The notes under the pieces: generated by a model
Databases searched by the model: none
The model's input: the letters and a program-made list of their open reading frames with translations, nothing else
Told to the model about the DNA's origin: nothing
In this document: in pieces, positions 54,545 to 64,000 of the stretch
Numbering within the stretch: the stretch's first letter is position 1
Layout of the letters: every line of letters begins with the position of its first letter
Made by a program: the position numbers and the translations under genes
Assembly: GCA_025936825.1 (NCBI GenBank)
Contig: JAICSO010000008.1
Location: 124,001-188,000 of the forward strand
Length of the DNA: 64,000 nt
Source: Terriglobales bacterium
GTDB taxonomy: Bacteria; Acidobacteriota; Terriglobia; Terriglobales; Acidobacteriaceae
Direction: 5' to 3'

Positions 54545-55039
54545 ATGAATCAAAAAGAGATCAAAGAACTTATAGAGTTTCTGATCGAGAAGGACATCGC
54601 CGAATTTGAGCTGGAGCGCGGTGATGTGAAGGTGCGGATCAAGCGGGCCGCGCCTGAGCCTCAGCAACCGGTGGAGCGGATTATCAGCGTGCCGACGCCT
54701 GTTCCGGCGGTACACATGCCCGTCGCGCACGCGCCGAGTGCAGCTCCGCCAATGCATCCGGCCGCACCACCAGCTGCTCCCGAGAAAAAGGAAGACCTGC
54801 ACATGGTGAAGTCGCCCATGGTGGGGACGTATTACGAGTCGCCGTCACCAGGATCGCCGCCATTCGTAAAACCCGGGGATTCCATCGAGATCGGGCAGTT
54901 GCTGTGTATCGTGGAAGCGATGAAGCTGATGAATGAGATCGAGTCCGATGTCGCCGGCGAAGTGGTTCAGTGCCTGGTGAAAAATGGCCAGCCGATCGAG
55001 TACGGGCAGGATTTGTTCGCGATAAGAGCCAAGAAGTGA
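54545..55039 (+). CDS. accB: Acetyl-CoA carboxylase biotin carboxyl carrier protein
   Basis: AccB carries biotin between biotin carboxylase and carboxyltransferase in the first step of fatty-acid synthesis. The 164-residue protein has an N-terminal helix region (EIKELIEFLIEKDIAEFELE), a Pro/Ala-rich linker (about 40-80), and the biotinyl domain with VKSPMVGTYYESPSPGSPPF and the biotin site EAMKLMNEI (Lys). Length is normal. It probably forms an operon with pepP and accC. Confidence 0.97.
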   Translation: MNQKEIKELIEFLIEKDIAEFELERGDVKVRIKRAAPEPQQPVERIISVPTPVPAVHMPVAHAPSAAPPMHPAAPPAAPEKKEDLHMVKSPMVGTYYESPSPGSPPFVKPGDSIEIGQLLCIVEAMKLMNEIESDVAGEVVQCLVKNGQPIEYGQDLFAIRAKK

Positions 55040-55043
55040 AAGC

Positions 55044-55109
55044 CCTTCGTGTACCTTTGTGACCTTCGTGGTTTGATCCAATGCAGGTCACGAAGGTACA
55101 CGAAGGAAG
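55044..55109. repeat. CACGAAGG-type inverted repeat between accB and accC
   Basis: CCTTCGTGTACCTTTGTGAC (55044 on) faces GGTCACGAAGGTACACGAAG (55085-55104). In the accB-accC mRNA it would be a long stem, perhaps modulating the ratio of the two subunits; that is inference. Confidence 0.85.
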
Positions 55110-55140
55110 CATCTAGCACGTCTGATCCAACCTCGGCCAA

Positions 55141-56499
55141 ATGTTCAACAAAATTCTGATTGCTAATCGAGGTGAGATTGCGCTGCGGGTGATTTGCGCC
55201 TGCAAGGAACTGGGCATCCGCACGGTCGCGATCTACAGCGAGGCGGACCGTAATTCTCTGCCGGTGCGTTTTGCAGATGAAGCGATCTGCGTCGGGCCTC
55301 CACAGTTATCGCAGAGTTATCTGAATATTCCGGCGGTGATCAGCGCCGCCGAGATCGCGAACGTGGATGCGATCCATCCGGGATACGGGCTGCTCTCCGA
55401 GAATGCCAACTTCGCAGAGGTTTGCGAGACCTGCAACATTAAGTTTATTGGGCCTCCGCCGGAAGTGATCCGCCTGATGGGCGAAAAAGAAAAGGCGCGC
55501 GCGGCGATGAAGAAGCATGGCGTACCGATTCTTCCCGGATCCGAAGGCGTGCTCGCCAGTGAAGGCGAAGCTCTGGAGTGGGCGAAATCCGTCGGCTTCC
55601 CCGTAATTATCAAAGCCTCTGCAGGCGGCGGCGGGCGCGGAATGAGAATCATCCGCTCTGAGGCAGAACTCGCAACCCTCTATGCTGCGGCGCAGGCGGA
55701 AGCGGCGGCGGCGTTCGGCAACGGCGATCTCTACATGGAGAAGTACGTCGAGCACCCGCGCCATATCGAGTTCCAGATTCTCGCGGACGAGCACGGCAAT
55801 GTAGTCAGTCTTGGCGAGCGCGAGTGCAGCATTCAGCGGCGTCATCAAAAGCTGCTAGAAGAATCGCCGTCGACGCAGGTCACGCCCGAGTTGCGAAAGC
55901 AGATCGGTGACATCCTTTCGAAGACTCTGTCTGAAATCGGATACGCGAACGCCGGCACGATCGAGTTCCTCATGGACAAGGACCGGCGGCTCCATTTCAT
56001 CGAGATGAACACACGCATTCAGGTGGAGCACCCGGTCACAGAAATGGTAACCGACGTTGACCTGGTGAAAGCGCAGATCGCGATTGCCATGGGCGAAAAG
56101 ATGGAGAGCGTCTTGCACGGCCCGATTGTGCATCGCGGACATGCGATTGAGTGCCGCATTAATGCGGAGCATCCGGAGAAGTTCACGCCGTCGGCAGGAA
56201 AGATTACGACGTTCCATCCGCCGGGAGGAACCGGCGTACGCATCGATACCGCGGCGTATGCAGAAGGGGTCATTCCTCCCTATTACGACTCACTCATCGC
56301 AAAACTTGTCGTTCGCGGCAAGGACCGCGAAGAAGCGATTTCCCGCATGTCGCGCGCGCTGGGAATGTTCATCGTGGAGGGCGTGCACACGACGATTCCG
56401 CTGCACCGGAAAATCCTTGCCGATCCCGAATTCCGCGCGGGGCACACGGATACCACCTTCATTGAACGCTTCCTGGCGAGAAACGGCGAGAAGAAGTAA
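55141..56499 (+). CDS. accC: Biotin carboxylase of acetyl-CoA carboxylase
   Basis: AccC carboxylates biotin with ATP and bicarbonate. The 452-residue protein has the family's full set: [40 protein letters not shown], the glycine loop [55 protein letters not shown], and [19 protein letters not shown] with catalytic residues. It starts with [13 protein letters not shown]. An inverted repeat separates it from accB. Confidence 0.98.
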   Translation: MFNKILIANRGEIALRVICACKELGIRTVAIYSEADRNSLPVRFADEAICVGPPQLSQSYLNIPAVISAAEIANVDAIHPGYGLLSENANFAEVCETCNIKFIGPPPEVIRLMGEKEKARAAMKKHGVPILPGSEGVLASEGEALEWAKSVGFPVIIKASAGGGGRGMRIIRSEAELATLYAAAQAEAAAAFGNGDLYMEKYVEHPRHIEFQILADEHGNVVSLGERECSIQRRHQKLLEESPSTQVTPELRKQIGDILSKTLSEIGYANAGTIEFLMDKDRRLHFIEMNTRIQVEHPVTEMVTDVDLVKAQIAIAMGEKMESVLHGPIVHRGHAIECRINAEHPEKFTPSAGKITTFHPPGGTGVRIDTAAYAEGVIPPYYDSLIAKLVVRGKDREEAISRMSRALGMFIVEGVHTTIPLHRKILADPEFRAGHTDTTFIERFLARNGEKK

Positions 56500-56559
56500 A
56501 TTCCAGAAGCTTTGAACCAAGCGAGCGTGTCCGGCGTACCCTTTTCAGGGGAGGTCGCG

Positions 56560-56715
56560 ATGCAAAAGGAAGGCGCGGTTGCGGGCATTTCAATGGGAAC
56601 AGCGCTGGCAATGATTCTTTCGTTCCAGCTAAATCATTCCATTCTGTGGGCCATAGTGCACGGGGTGTGCTCGTGGTTTTACGTGATCTTTCGGGCGGTT
56701 AAGGGGAATTACTAG
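56560..56715 (+). CDS. Very small membrane protein
   Basis: A 51-residue protein with one or two hydrophobic helices (ISMGTALAMILSFQLNHSIL and WAIVHGVCSWFYVIFRAV). ATG 56560 has a GGGAGG ribosome site five bases upstream, which speaks for a real gene. It follows accC by 60 bp. The GWxxxHGxxxW(F)YVIFRA pattern is known to me only from uncharacterised small ORFs. Confidence 0.65.
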   Translation: MQKEGAVAGISMGTALAMILSFQLNHSILWAIVHGVCSWFYVIFRAVKGNY

Positions 56716-56752
56716 TTCGGCTGTGCTGTTATTCGACTGCGGCTGGCGTCCC

Positions 56753-56782
56753 ATGTCGGACAGGAATGTCCGACCCACAGAA
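56753..56782. repeat. GTCGGACA-type palindrome
   Basis: ATGTCGGACAGGAATGTCCG and ACCCACAGAA. It matches the first hairpin of the insert at 28238 and of 11508. It ends at the hpnH stop codon and could serve as terminator. Confidence 0.75.
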
Positions 56783-56783
56783 C

Positions 56784-57899
56784 CTAGACTCTCGTTTCTT
56801 CCAGCGACTTGGTTTCGATCTGCACCAGAGGATTGACGTGGTTGGATGAAATCTCGTCGAGCAGACGTGTCGCGCCGGGATCCGGATAGGCCCCAAACAA
56901 AGTCGCTTTGATGGTATCGACGAAGCCGCGAAGTGAGCCGAACGTCTCGTTCACGGCGGAGGCTTCATATCCGCTGTGCACCATGCAGTTCGCGCAACGC
57001 GGATTGCCCGATTCCGTGCCGTAGTTCTCCCAATCGGTAGTGTCGAGCAGTTCCTGGAAAGAATCGACGTAGCCGTCCTGCAGCAAGTAGCAGGGCTTCT
57101 GCCATCCGAAAATGTTGTAAGTCGGCATACCCCAGGGTGTGCAGGCGTAATGGCGCTTGCCCATCAGGAATTCCAGGAAGAGCAAGGACTGATTGAATTT
57201 CCAGCTCTTTTTGCGGTTGGACAAGATGGCGCGGAACAGTTTGCGCGTGCGGGCGCGGCCCAGGAAATGGTGCTGGTCGGGAGCTTTGTCGTAAGAGTAT
57301 CCCGGCGAGAGCATCATGCCTTCCACGCCGACTTCCATCAGTTCGTCGAAATGAGCGCGAACGCTTTTAGGATCGGCGCCGTCGAACAAAGTCGTGTTGG
57401 TCGTCACGCGGAAGCCGCGGTTCAGCGCCTCGCGAATCCCTTCCATTGCCTTCTCGTGTCCGCCTTCAAGGCAGACCGAAAGATCATGGTGCTCCTTCTG
57501 GCCGTCGAGGTGAACGCTGAAGGTCAAATACTTCGAAGGCTTGAAGAGGTGAATTTTCTCTTTCAGCAGGAGCGCGTTGGTGCAGAGGTAAATGTATTTC
57601 TTGCGCGCGACCAGGCCTTCGACGATCTCCTGAATCTGCGGGTGGAGCAGCGGTTCCCCGCCGGGAATCGAGACCATGGGCGTTCCGCATTCGTCGACAG
57701 CCTTGAAGCACTCTTCCGGCGTGAGCTGGCGCTTCAGAATATGGCCGGGATACTGAATCTTGCCGCAGCCGGCGCAAGCCAGGTTGCAGCGGAACAGCGG
57801 CTCAAGCATCAGGACAAAGGGATAGCGCTTGCGCCCGGCCAGTTTCTGCCTGATGACGTAGGTTGCCACCGTCCACATTTGCGATACAGGAACACTCAT
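56784..57899 (-). CDS. hpnH: Adenosyl-hopene transferase HpnH (radical SAM)
   Basis: HpnH joins a 5'-deoxyadenosyl group to diploptene to give adenosyl-hopane, the first step in building C35 bacteriohopanepolyols. The 371-residue protein has the radical-SAM cluster CNLACAGC (about residue 38-45), the glycine motif [29 protein letters not shown] and further C-terminal cysteines in [13 protein letters not shown]. Length and motifs agree with HpnH. No squalene-hopene cyclase or hpnG is adjacent. Confidence 0.94.
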   Translation of the reverse strand: MSVPVSQMWTVATYVIRQKLAGRKRYPFVLMLEPLFRCNLACAGCGKIQYPGHILKRQLTPEECFKAVDECGTPMVSIPGGEPLLHPQIQEIVEGLVARKKYIYLCTNALLLKEKIHLFKPSKYLTFSVHLDGQKEHHDLSVCLEGGHEKAMEGIREALNRGFRVTTNTTLFDGADPKSVRAHFDELMEVGVEGMMLSPGYSYDKAPDQHHFLGRARTRKLFRAILSNRKKSWKFNQSLLFLEFLMGKRHYACTPWGMPTYNIFGWQKPCYLLQDGYVDSFQELLDTTDWENYGTESGNPRCANCMVHSGYEASAVNETFGSLRGFVDTIKATLFGAYPDPGATRLLDEISSNHVNPLVQIETKSLEETRV

Positions 57900-58320
57900 T
57901 CTCGAATCAACCCGTGTCTTATGGTATCAGGTCGAGGTCGGCTGATCGGCCACCGCGAACAAAAGCATTCAACCGCAGAGTACGCCGAGATCGCAGAGAA
58001 GAACGAGCAAAGAACTTCTCGGTACGCCCTCCGCATCACTGCGACGAAATGATTTGTTTTGATGCAGAAAACTGCCTTAAAAAGAGCCGTTTACATTGGC
58101 GGTTCAGGGGTCGAAAAAAGGCCTGAGCTGTGGTAAAATTCTGTATAGTCAAAGATGCCTTAAGTGATTGGAAATTCAGTAATTTGTGGGAAATTCAGGG
58201 CATCAAGAAGGGCATTGGAGAATCGTTGCTGCCGTGCTTCGCTTTGGCTCCCCTGACGGACGATTCAGGGTTGAGCGGGCACGAAGGAAAGGCACCGAAA
58301 TTAGTTCTCCTTCACACTGA
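57900..58320. other. Divergent region between hpnH and gyrB
   Basis: About 420 bp without a gene. It holds a GCAGAGTACGCCGAGATCGC repeat (57976-57995) and a long gyrB leader. TAAAAT at 58134-58139 with TCGAAA 17 bp upstream (58111-58116) is the best promoter for gyrB. Two copies of GGAAATTCAG (58169 and 58188) in the leader are notable. Confidence 0.5.
58111..58139 (+). promoter_or_regulatory. Possible gyrB promoter
   Basis: TCGAAA (58111-58116) and TAAAAT (58134-58139) are 17 bp apart; the -10 is good and the -35 is moderate. Confidence 0.45.
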
Positions 58321-60975
<2,655 letters not shown>

Positions 60976-60985
60976 ATCCAGTCTG

Positions 60986-61004
60986 GGCGGGCGCATCGCC
61001 CGCC
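60986..61004 (+). terminator. Possible gyrB terminator / short palindrome
   Basis: GGCGGGCG-CAT-CGCCCGCC is a perfect 8-bp stem just after the gyrB stop. A TTTTTG stretch lies 15 bases downstream, too far for a classic terminator. It may be another REP-like copy. Confidence 0.5.
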
Positions 61005-61503
61005 TCCGGCATTGGCCCATTTTTGTACCCGCTTTCTATGCCTCCTCTCCAAGTGGCGCAATCGACAGCTAAGTAGGGGTTGCTCTAACTTACGGAGAGG
61101 CTCGCAAATGCGGCTCCCAAGGGCTGTGGAAAGCTTGTGGATTCCTCATCCCGAGTACATGATTCGACGAAAACCGACCGAGTGGTCGGATAGCACTAAA
61201 GTTGTAAGGGTCGCCATGTGCTTAGAGAATCATGCACTTAGAGCGAAAGCTTCGCCGAGAGTTACGTAAGGCTTGTGATTACAATCCTTTAACTTGCCTC
61301 AAGACTTTTGCACACCCTAGTCGCGGAAATCGTATGGCTCACACGCGGTGGTATGAGAAAGGAAACCCTCAATATCTAGTCTTGGGACACGAAAATTGCT
61401 ACTGGCACTTGGCTCAGGAGGCTAATTCCAGGAGTATGAAGCGCTACCGAAGCACTGGTTTGAGTAGCAGCCCGCACGTTCTGCCGAGTTGCTCCGCATC
61501 CCG
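61005..61503. other. Unexplained 500-bp region after gyrB
   Basis: Composition is less GC-rich than the surrounding genes. An ORF on + (61232-61507, 91 codons) has no recognised motif and no ribosome site and overlaps the end of the phosphatidyltransferase gene. It may be a degraded or transferred fragment, or non-coding. Confidence 0.4.
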
Positions 61504-62136
61504 CTAGGCTGCGGCGGGCCGTTCGCCTTTCAACGGGCCATTGGTGCGAGCCCATGTGTACTGGATGCGGTGGATGACGGTTATGGTTGCGAGCACAGCG
61601 ATCACCCAAAGCGCCGGCGCCATCCGATTGAAGAGCGCGCCGAGGATGACCAACACTAAGCGTTCAGGGCGTTCCATGAATCCCACGCGGCAGGATCCGA
61701 TGAGCGACTCGGCTCGCGCGCGGCTGTAGCTGACCATGATTGCACTGACGATTACATACGCCGTGAGCACGACGTAAAAGAACCGATCACCGCGTGCAAA
61801 GAAGACCAATAAGCCAAAAAACTGCGACGCATCGCTATAGCGATCGACGACTGAGTCGAAAAAGGCACCGAAGCGGGTGACGCGATTCTGCGCACGCGCA
61901 ACCTCCCCATCGACGAGATCAAAAAATCCCGAGCCGATGATGATCAGGCCAGCGTAGAAAAACATCCTGCGCTGATTTTCGGCGGTCGCATAGCCGAAGA
62001 AGAACGCGGCCCAGGCGTTCACGACTAAGCCCATGAACGTGAGGACGTTGGGATTGATCTTCGTCAGCGCAAGCCAACGGACAATGGTGCGGAGCAGAAC
62101 CGCACAGGCGCGTCCGAAAGCGGAGGTCCAGGTCAT
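61504..62136 (-). CDS. CDP-alcohol phosphatidyltransferase
   Basis: A 210-residue integral membrane enzyme that transfers a phosphatidyl group from CDP-diacylglycerol to an alcohol to make phospholipid. The signature is complete: DGEVARAQNRVTRFGAFFDS followed by VVDRYSD, the DG-x2-AR-x8-G-x3-D-x3-D motif that binds CDP and metal. Five or six helices follow. The chemistry could make phosphatidylinositol phosphate, phosphatidylglycerol phosphate or phosphatidylserine; the SYSRARAES segment resembles inositol-phosphate synthases, so that is favoured but not proven. Confidence 0.9.
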   Translation of the reverse strand: MTWTSAFGRACAVLLRTIVRWLALTKINPNVLTFMGLVVNAWAAFFFGYATAENQRRMFFYAGLIIIGSGFFDLVDGEVARAQNRVTRFGAFFDSVVDRYSDASQFFGLLVFFARGDRFFYVVLTAYVIVSAIMVSYSRARAESLIGSCRVGFMERPERLVLVILGALFNRMAPALWVIAVLATITVIHRIQYTWARTNGPLKGERPAAA

Positions 62137-62255
62137 AGGGATTGAATCATTGAATCATTGAACGATGAATCATTGAAAGCCCGTGAGGAAAACCTCGGAA
62201 ATGATCTATAAAACAAGCAATGATTCAATGATCCGATCATTCAATGGTTCAATTC
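62137..62255. repeat. ATTGAATC-type inverted repeat
   Basis: GATTGAATCATTGAATCATT (62140 on) faces ATGATTCAATGATCCGATCA (62220 on), with GAATCATTGAAAG units between. It lies between the phosphatidyltransferase and greA. Confidence 0.85.
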
Positions 62256-62259
62256 TTTT

Positions 62260-62733
62260 CTAGCCTGCGAGGTCGTGAATTGTGCTCAGGGTCAAGATTT
62301 CCATTTCACGCTTGCCGTTCGGTGTTACGACCACAGCGGTGTCGCCGACCTTCTTGTTCAGGAGCGCCCGGCCGATCGGTGAAGTGGTCGAAATTTTTCC
62401 GGCAGCCACATCCGATTCTTCGCTGGTGACCAGGTTGTACTCGACTTCTGCGTTCTTGTCGTTATCGAAGACTTTGACCGTGGAACCCAGGCCCACTTTG
62501 TCCTTGGGGATGTTGTTCATGTTCACCATGGACAACTGGGCAAGACGCTGTCCGAGCTGGCGCACACGCGCCTTCACAAACTCCTGGCGCTGCTTGGCCA
62601 TGTGGTACTCGGCGTTTTCGCTCAGGTCGCCGAGTGCGGCCGCTTTCTTGATCTCTTTGGGGAGCTCATGAACGAGTTCGTGCTCGAGCGCGTTGATCTC
62701 GTCCTGGAGTTTCTTCCTGATTTGCTCGGTCAT
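62260..62733 (-). CDS. greA: Transcription elongation factor GreA
   Basis: GreA enters the RNA polymerase channel and promotes cleavage of backtracked RNA. The 157-residue protein has the N-terminal coiled coil (KKLQDEINALEHELVHELPK, DLSENAEYHMAKQRQEFVKA with the acidic tip) and the FKBP-like C-domain (GSTVKVFDNDKNAEVEYNLV, SPIGRALLNKKVGDTAVVVT). ATG 62733 begins the conserved coil; residues upstream are not conserved. There is no ribosome site, and a TATAAT ends ten bases upstream (62744-62749), so the mRNA is probably leaderless or nearly so. Confidence 0.96.
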   Translation of the reverse strand: MTEQIRKKLQDEINALEHELVHELPKEIKKAAALGDLSENAEYHMAKQRQEFVKARVRQLGQRLAQLSMVNMNNIPKDKVGLGSTVKVFDNDKNAEVEYNLVTSEESDVAAGKISTTSPIGRALLNKKVGDTAVVVTPNGKREMEILTLSTIHDLAG

Positions 62734-62743
62734 GCTGGAGGGA

Positions 62744-62749
62744 ATTATA
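62744..62749 (-). promoter_or_regulatory. -10 box directly before greA
   Basis: TATAAT on the minus strand ends ten bases before the greA ATG; transcription would begin within a few bases of the start codon. No clear -35. Confidence 0.45.
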
Positions 62750-62858
62750 ACCTGCGCAACGGTTGTGACGACGCGCACAAGGATAGGTTGTGGCTGAAAC
62801 TGGCGATGCTGCGGCGAGCTCTAAGTAATTGAAAATAAGTAGGCATCCAGTTAGCGAA

Positions 62859-62888
62859 TTGTGTCTCAGCTCATCACGCCTGTACAAT
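62859..62888 (+). promoter_or_regulatory. Promoter of carD
   Basis: TTGTGT (62859-62864) and TACAAT (62883-62888) are 18 bp apart. Transcription would start near 62895, about 28 nt before the carD ATG. Confidence 0.55.
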
Positions 62889-62922
62889 AGAGGTGTTCTC
62901 GCGTGGTGGGCTGTTCCTCATT

Positions 62923-63462
62923 ATGAGCAGCAACGGTAACGGTGTTTTCCACATAGGCGACCGGGTGGTTTATCCGAACCACGGCGTGGGGATTGTCGAG
63001 CAAATCGGCAGCCGCACCTTGGGCACTCAGTCCGAGCGCTACTACCTCCTCAACATCAAATCCAGCAACTTGAAAGTGACGGTCCCGTTTCATAGCGTGG
63101 AAACGGTAGGCTTGCGTCCGGTAGTGAAGAACGGTGAGATCAAAAAGATATTAGAGTTCCTCTCTGACGGCGAGGGCGGCAGCGACGCCGACTGGAAGGA
63201 TCGTTTCAAAGAGAATTCGGACCGAATGCGGACGGGATCGCTGCAAGAAGTGGCAGCGGTGTTGAAGAATTTGCTGTTGCTGCGGGAGTCGAAGAGCCTC
63301 TCGTTCCGCGAAAAGAAGATGCTGGAGCGCGCGCGTTATCTTCTGGTGAGTGAAATGGCGCTGGCGCGGAATTGCGAGGAAGCGCACATCGAAGTGCTGC
63401 TCACCGAGACCCTCGCAAAAACCAACCTGAAATTTCCCGAGGCCGCGGAACTGGAAGGGTAG
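62923..63462 (+). CDS. CarD family transcriptional regulator
   Basis: CarD proteins bind RNA polymerase beta and stabilise the open complex at many promoters, including rRNA. The 179-residue protein has the N-terminal RNAP-interaction Tudor-like domain (FHIGDRVVYPNHGVGIVEQI, YYLLNIKSSNLKVTVPFHSV) and the helical C-domain (LSFREKKMLERARYLLVSEM), which binds DNA. ATG 62923 is used because the next residues enter the conserved domain; the ribosome site is weak. It is divergent from greA, another factor that acts on RNA polymerase. Confidence 0.95.
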   Translation: MSSNGNGVFHIGDRVVYPNHGVGIVEQIGSRTLGTQSERYYLLNIKSSNLKVTVPFHSVETVGLRPVVKNGEIKKILEFLSDGEGGSDADWKDRFKENSDRMRTGSLQEVAAVLKNLLLLRESKSLSFREKKMLERARYLLVSEMALARNCEEAHIEVLLTETLAKTNLKFPEAAELEG

Positions 63463-63469
63463 TCAGAAA

Positions 63470-63510
63470 TTGGATCATTGAATCATCGGAGCATTGAATC
63501 ATTGAACACC
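63470..63510. repeat. ATTGAATC-type repeat after carD
   Basis: TTGGATCATTGAATCATCGG and AGCATTGAATCATTGAAC follow in tandem without an obvious facing arm. Confidence 0.75.
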
Positions 63511-63586
63511 ACGTCTGACATGCCGTGGTTCATGATGACGCTCCTCGGATAAGTATTGACCCAATCCTTTCGGCTTACCAGCCGCC

Positions 63587-63814
63587 CTAGTCTCTAGCTC
63601 TAAAGCACTCGCGCCCTTGCTTGCACTGCTTCGGGTGTGCGATCTGGTCGTCCGGTCCGGCAGAACCCATGGTGTCGAGGCACCAGTAAACAGCGGTAGT
63701 TGAGTCGCCGTTCTCCCAGAACGTAGGGCTTCCGATATAGGTGCCGAATGAAGTCTTGGTGCGCAGGCGACGGCAAATTCCTGATCCTTGCTGGATGATG
63801 TTCAACGGTGTCAT
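63587..63814 (-). CDS. Small protein coupled to the FAD-subunit gene
   Basis: A 75-residue protein with four cysteines and several Trp/Tyr (SFGTYIGSPTFWENGDSTTA, VYWCLDTMGSAGPDDQIAHP, KQCKQGRECF). Its ATG overlaps the stop of the FAD-subunit gene by ATGA, strong evidence that it is translated. It could be a small accessory protein of that dehydrogenase, or a Cys-rich metal-binding protein; I recognise no family. Confidence 0.65.
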   Translation of the reverse strand: MTPLNIIQQGSGICRRLRTKTSFGTYIGSPTFWENGDSTTAVYWCLDTMGSAGPDDQIAHPKQCKQGRECFRARD

Positions 63815-64000
63815 GCGGCAACTCCTTCGGCCTTCATGCCGGCAGCGCGTAGAATCGTCCGGCGGACGATCGCTTCGAAAATAGGAATCTTGTAAGCGTT
63901 TTTCTCCAGCGGCGTGGCATTGGCCATGGCGGCGTCGGCGGCAGCGCGCGCCGAGTCCTCGGTGATTTCAGAATTGTTGAGTTTGGCTTCAGCGGCCTTG
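63811..64000 (-). CDS. C-terminus of a molybdopterin-dehydrogenase FAD-binding subunit (partial)
   Basis: The last 62 residues of a protein that begins beyond the window. The sequence EITEDSARAAADAAMANATP, LEKNAYKIPIFEAIVRRTIL fits the CO_deh_flav_C end of the FAD subunit of xanthine dehydrogenase/CO dehydrogenase-like enzymes, which passes electrons between the molybdenum and iron-sulfur subunits and the acceptor. Stop codon TGA at 63811-63813 overlaps the start of the small downstream ORF. Confidence 0.8.
   Translation of the reverse strand, partial: KAAEAKLNNSEITEDSARAAADAAMANATPLEKNAYKIPIFEAIVRRTILRAAGMKAEGVAA

Noticed and set aside
56976-58052. A 358-codon frame on the + strand opposite hpnH
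   Set aside because: hpnH has the complete radical-SAM motif on the minus strand; the other frame has no motif.
60986-61004. Classic intrinsic terminator after gyrB
   Set aside because: The stem is perfect, but the T-run lies about 15 bases away, so it is listed only as possible.
61232-61507. A 91-codon ORF after gyrB as a gene
   Set aside because: No ribosome site, no recognised motif, odd composition, and it overlaps the end of the phosphatidyltransferase gene. Left as an unexplained region.
62137-62255. CRISPR-like array of ATTGAATC units
   Set aside because: Units are 9 bp, without unique spacers of constant length, and no cas genes are present.

Overview
The window reads as a GC-rich chromosome segment from a free-living diderm bacterium, most likely an Acidobacteriota of the Koribacter/Terriglobia type. 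That placement is inference. It rests on a TonB receptor with an N-terminal carboxypeptidase-regulatory-like domain, hopanoid side-chain gene hpnH, secreted Cys-rich Stig1-like repeats, a GH29 fucosidase, an accB-accC pair behind a proline peptidase, and several families of dispersed intergenic repeats. No rRNA, tRNA, prophage, plasmid or CRISPR locus was seen.

Layout. 1-4.8 kb: end of an unidentified ORF, queA, a class II aldolase, and a TonB receptor behind a cobalamin riboswitch. 4.8-8.1 kb: a ribosome-associated cluster on the minus strand (rlmH, rsfS, nadD, obgE). 8.1-15.5 kb: a membrane glycosyltransferase, rpmA, rplU, rpoD, a PerM/AI-2E-type permease and divergent ruvX. 15.7-20.8 kb: an orphan sugar-binding-like protein and a RAYT (REP-associated tyrosine transposase) with flanking palindromes, both sitting between ruvX and mltG, then a lipoprotein and an FtsX-like permease. 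21-28.5 kb: a Stig1-repeat secreted protein, two small proteins, clpB, hsp20 and an RlmI-type methyltransferase. 28.5-46 kb: mixed genes (ExbD-like protein, zinc-ribbon coiled coil, MBL hydrolase, dus, fucosidase, phosphoesterase, PQQ/cytochrome c protein, MerR-TPR protein, acyl-CoA dehydrogenase, GGDEF, YtxH, polyferredoxin, TauE). 46.4-50.1 kb: a four-gene surface-fibre-like cluster. 51-64 kb: ligA, pepP, accB, accC, hpnH, gyrB, a CDP-alcohol phosphatidyltransferase, greA, carD, a small protein and the end of a molybdopterin-dehydrogenase FAD subunit.

The most striking signal is a set of GC-rich palindromic elements related to those flanking the RAYT gene. Besides the usual intergenic sites, copies lie in frame inside conserved genes: two separate insertions in the RlmI-type methyltransferase, a block of about 100 codons in dus, a short one in ligA, and one in a peripheral part of the cobalamin riboswitch. 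They lengthen proteins without breaking the frame, which resembles the Rickettsia palindromic elements but with a candidate transposase nearby.

The second candidate for something little described is the 46.4-50.1 kb cluster: two paralogous cysteine-free secreted subunits, a PapD-like chaperone and a 548-residue outer-membrane barrel with a C-terminal Ig-like domain. It has the logic of a chaperone-usher pathway but no full-length usher. Regulatory sites that can be read directly include several sigma70-like promoters, a perfect CRP-type palindrome before the polyferredoxin gene, a LacI-type palindrome before the fucosidase, and -10 boxes at ruvX and greA placed so close to the start codon that leaderless transcripts are likely.
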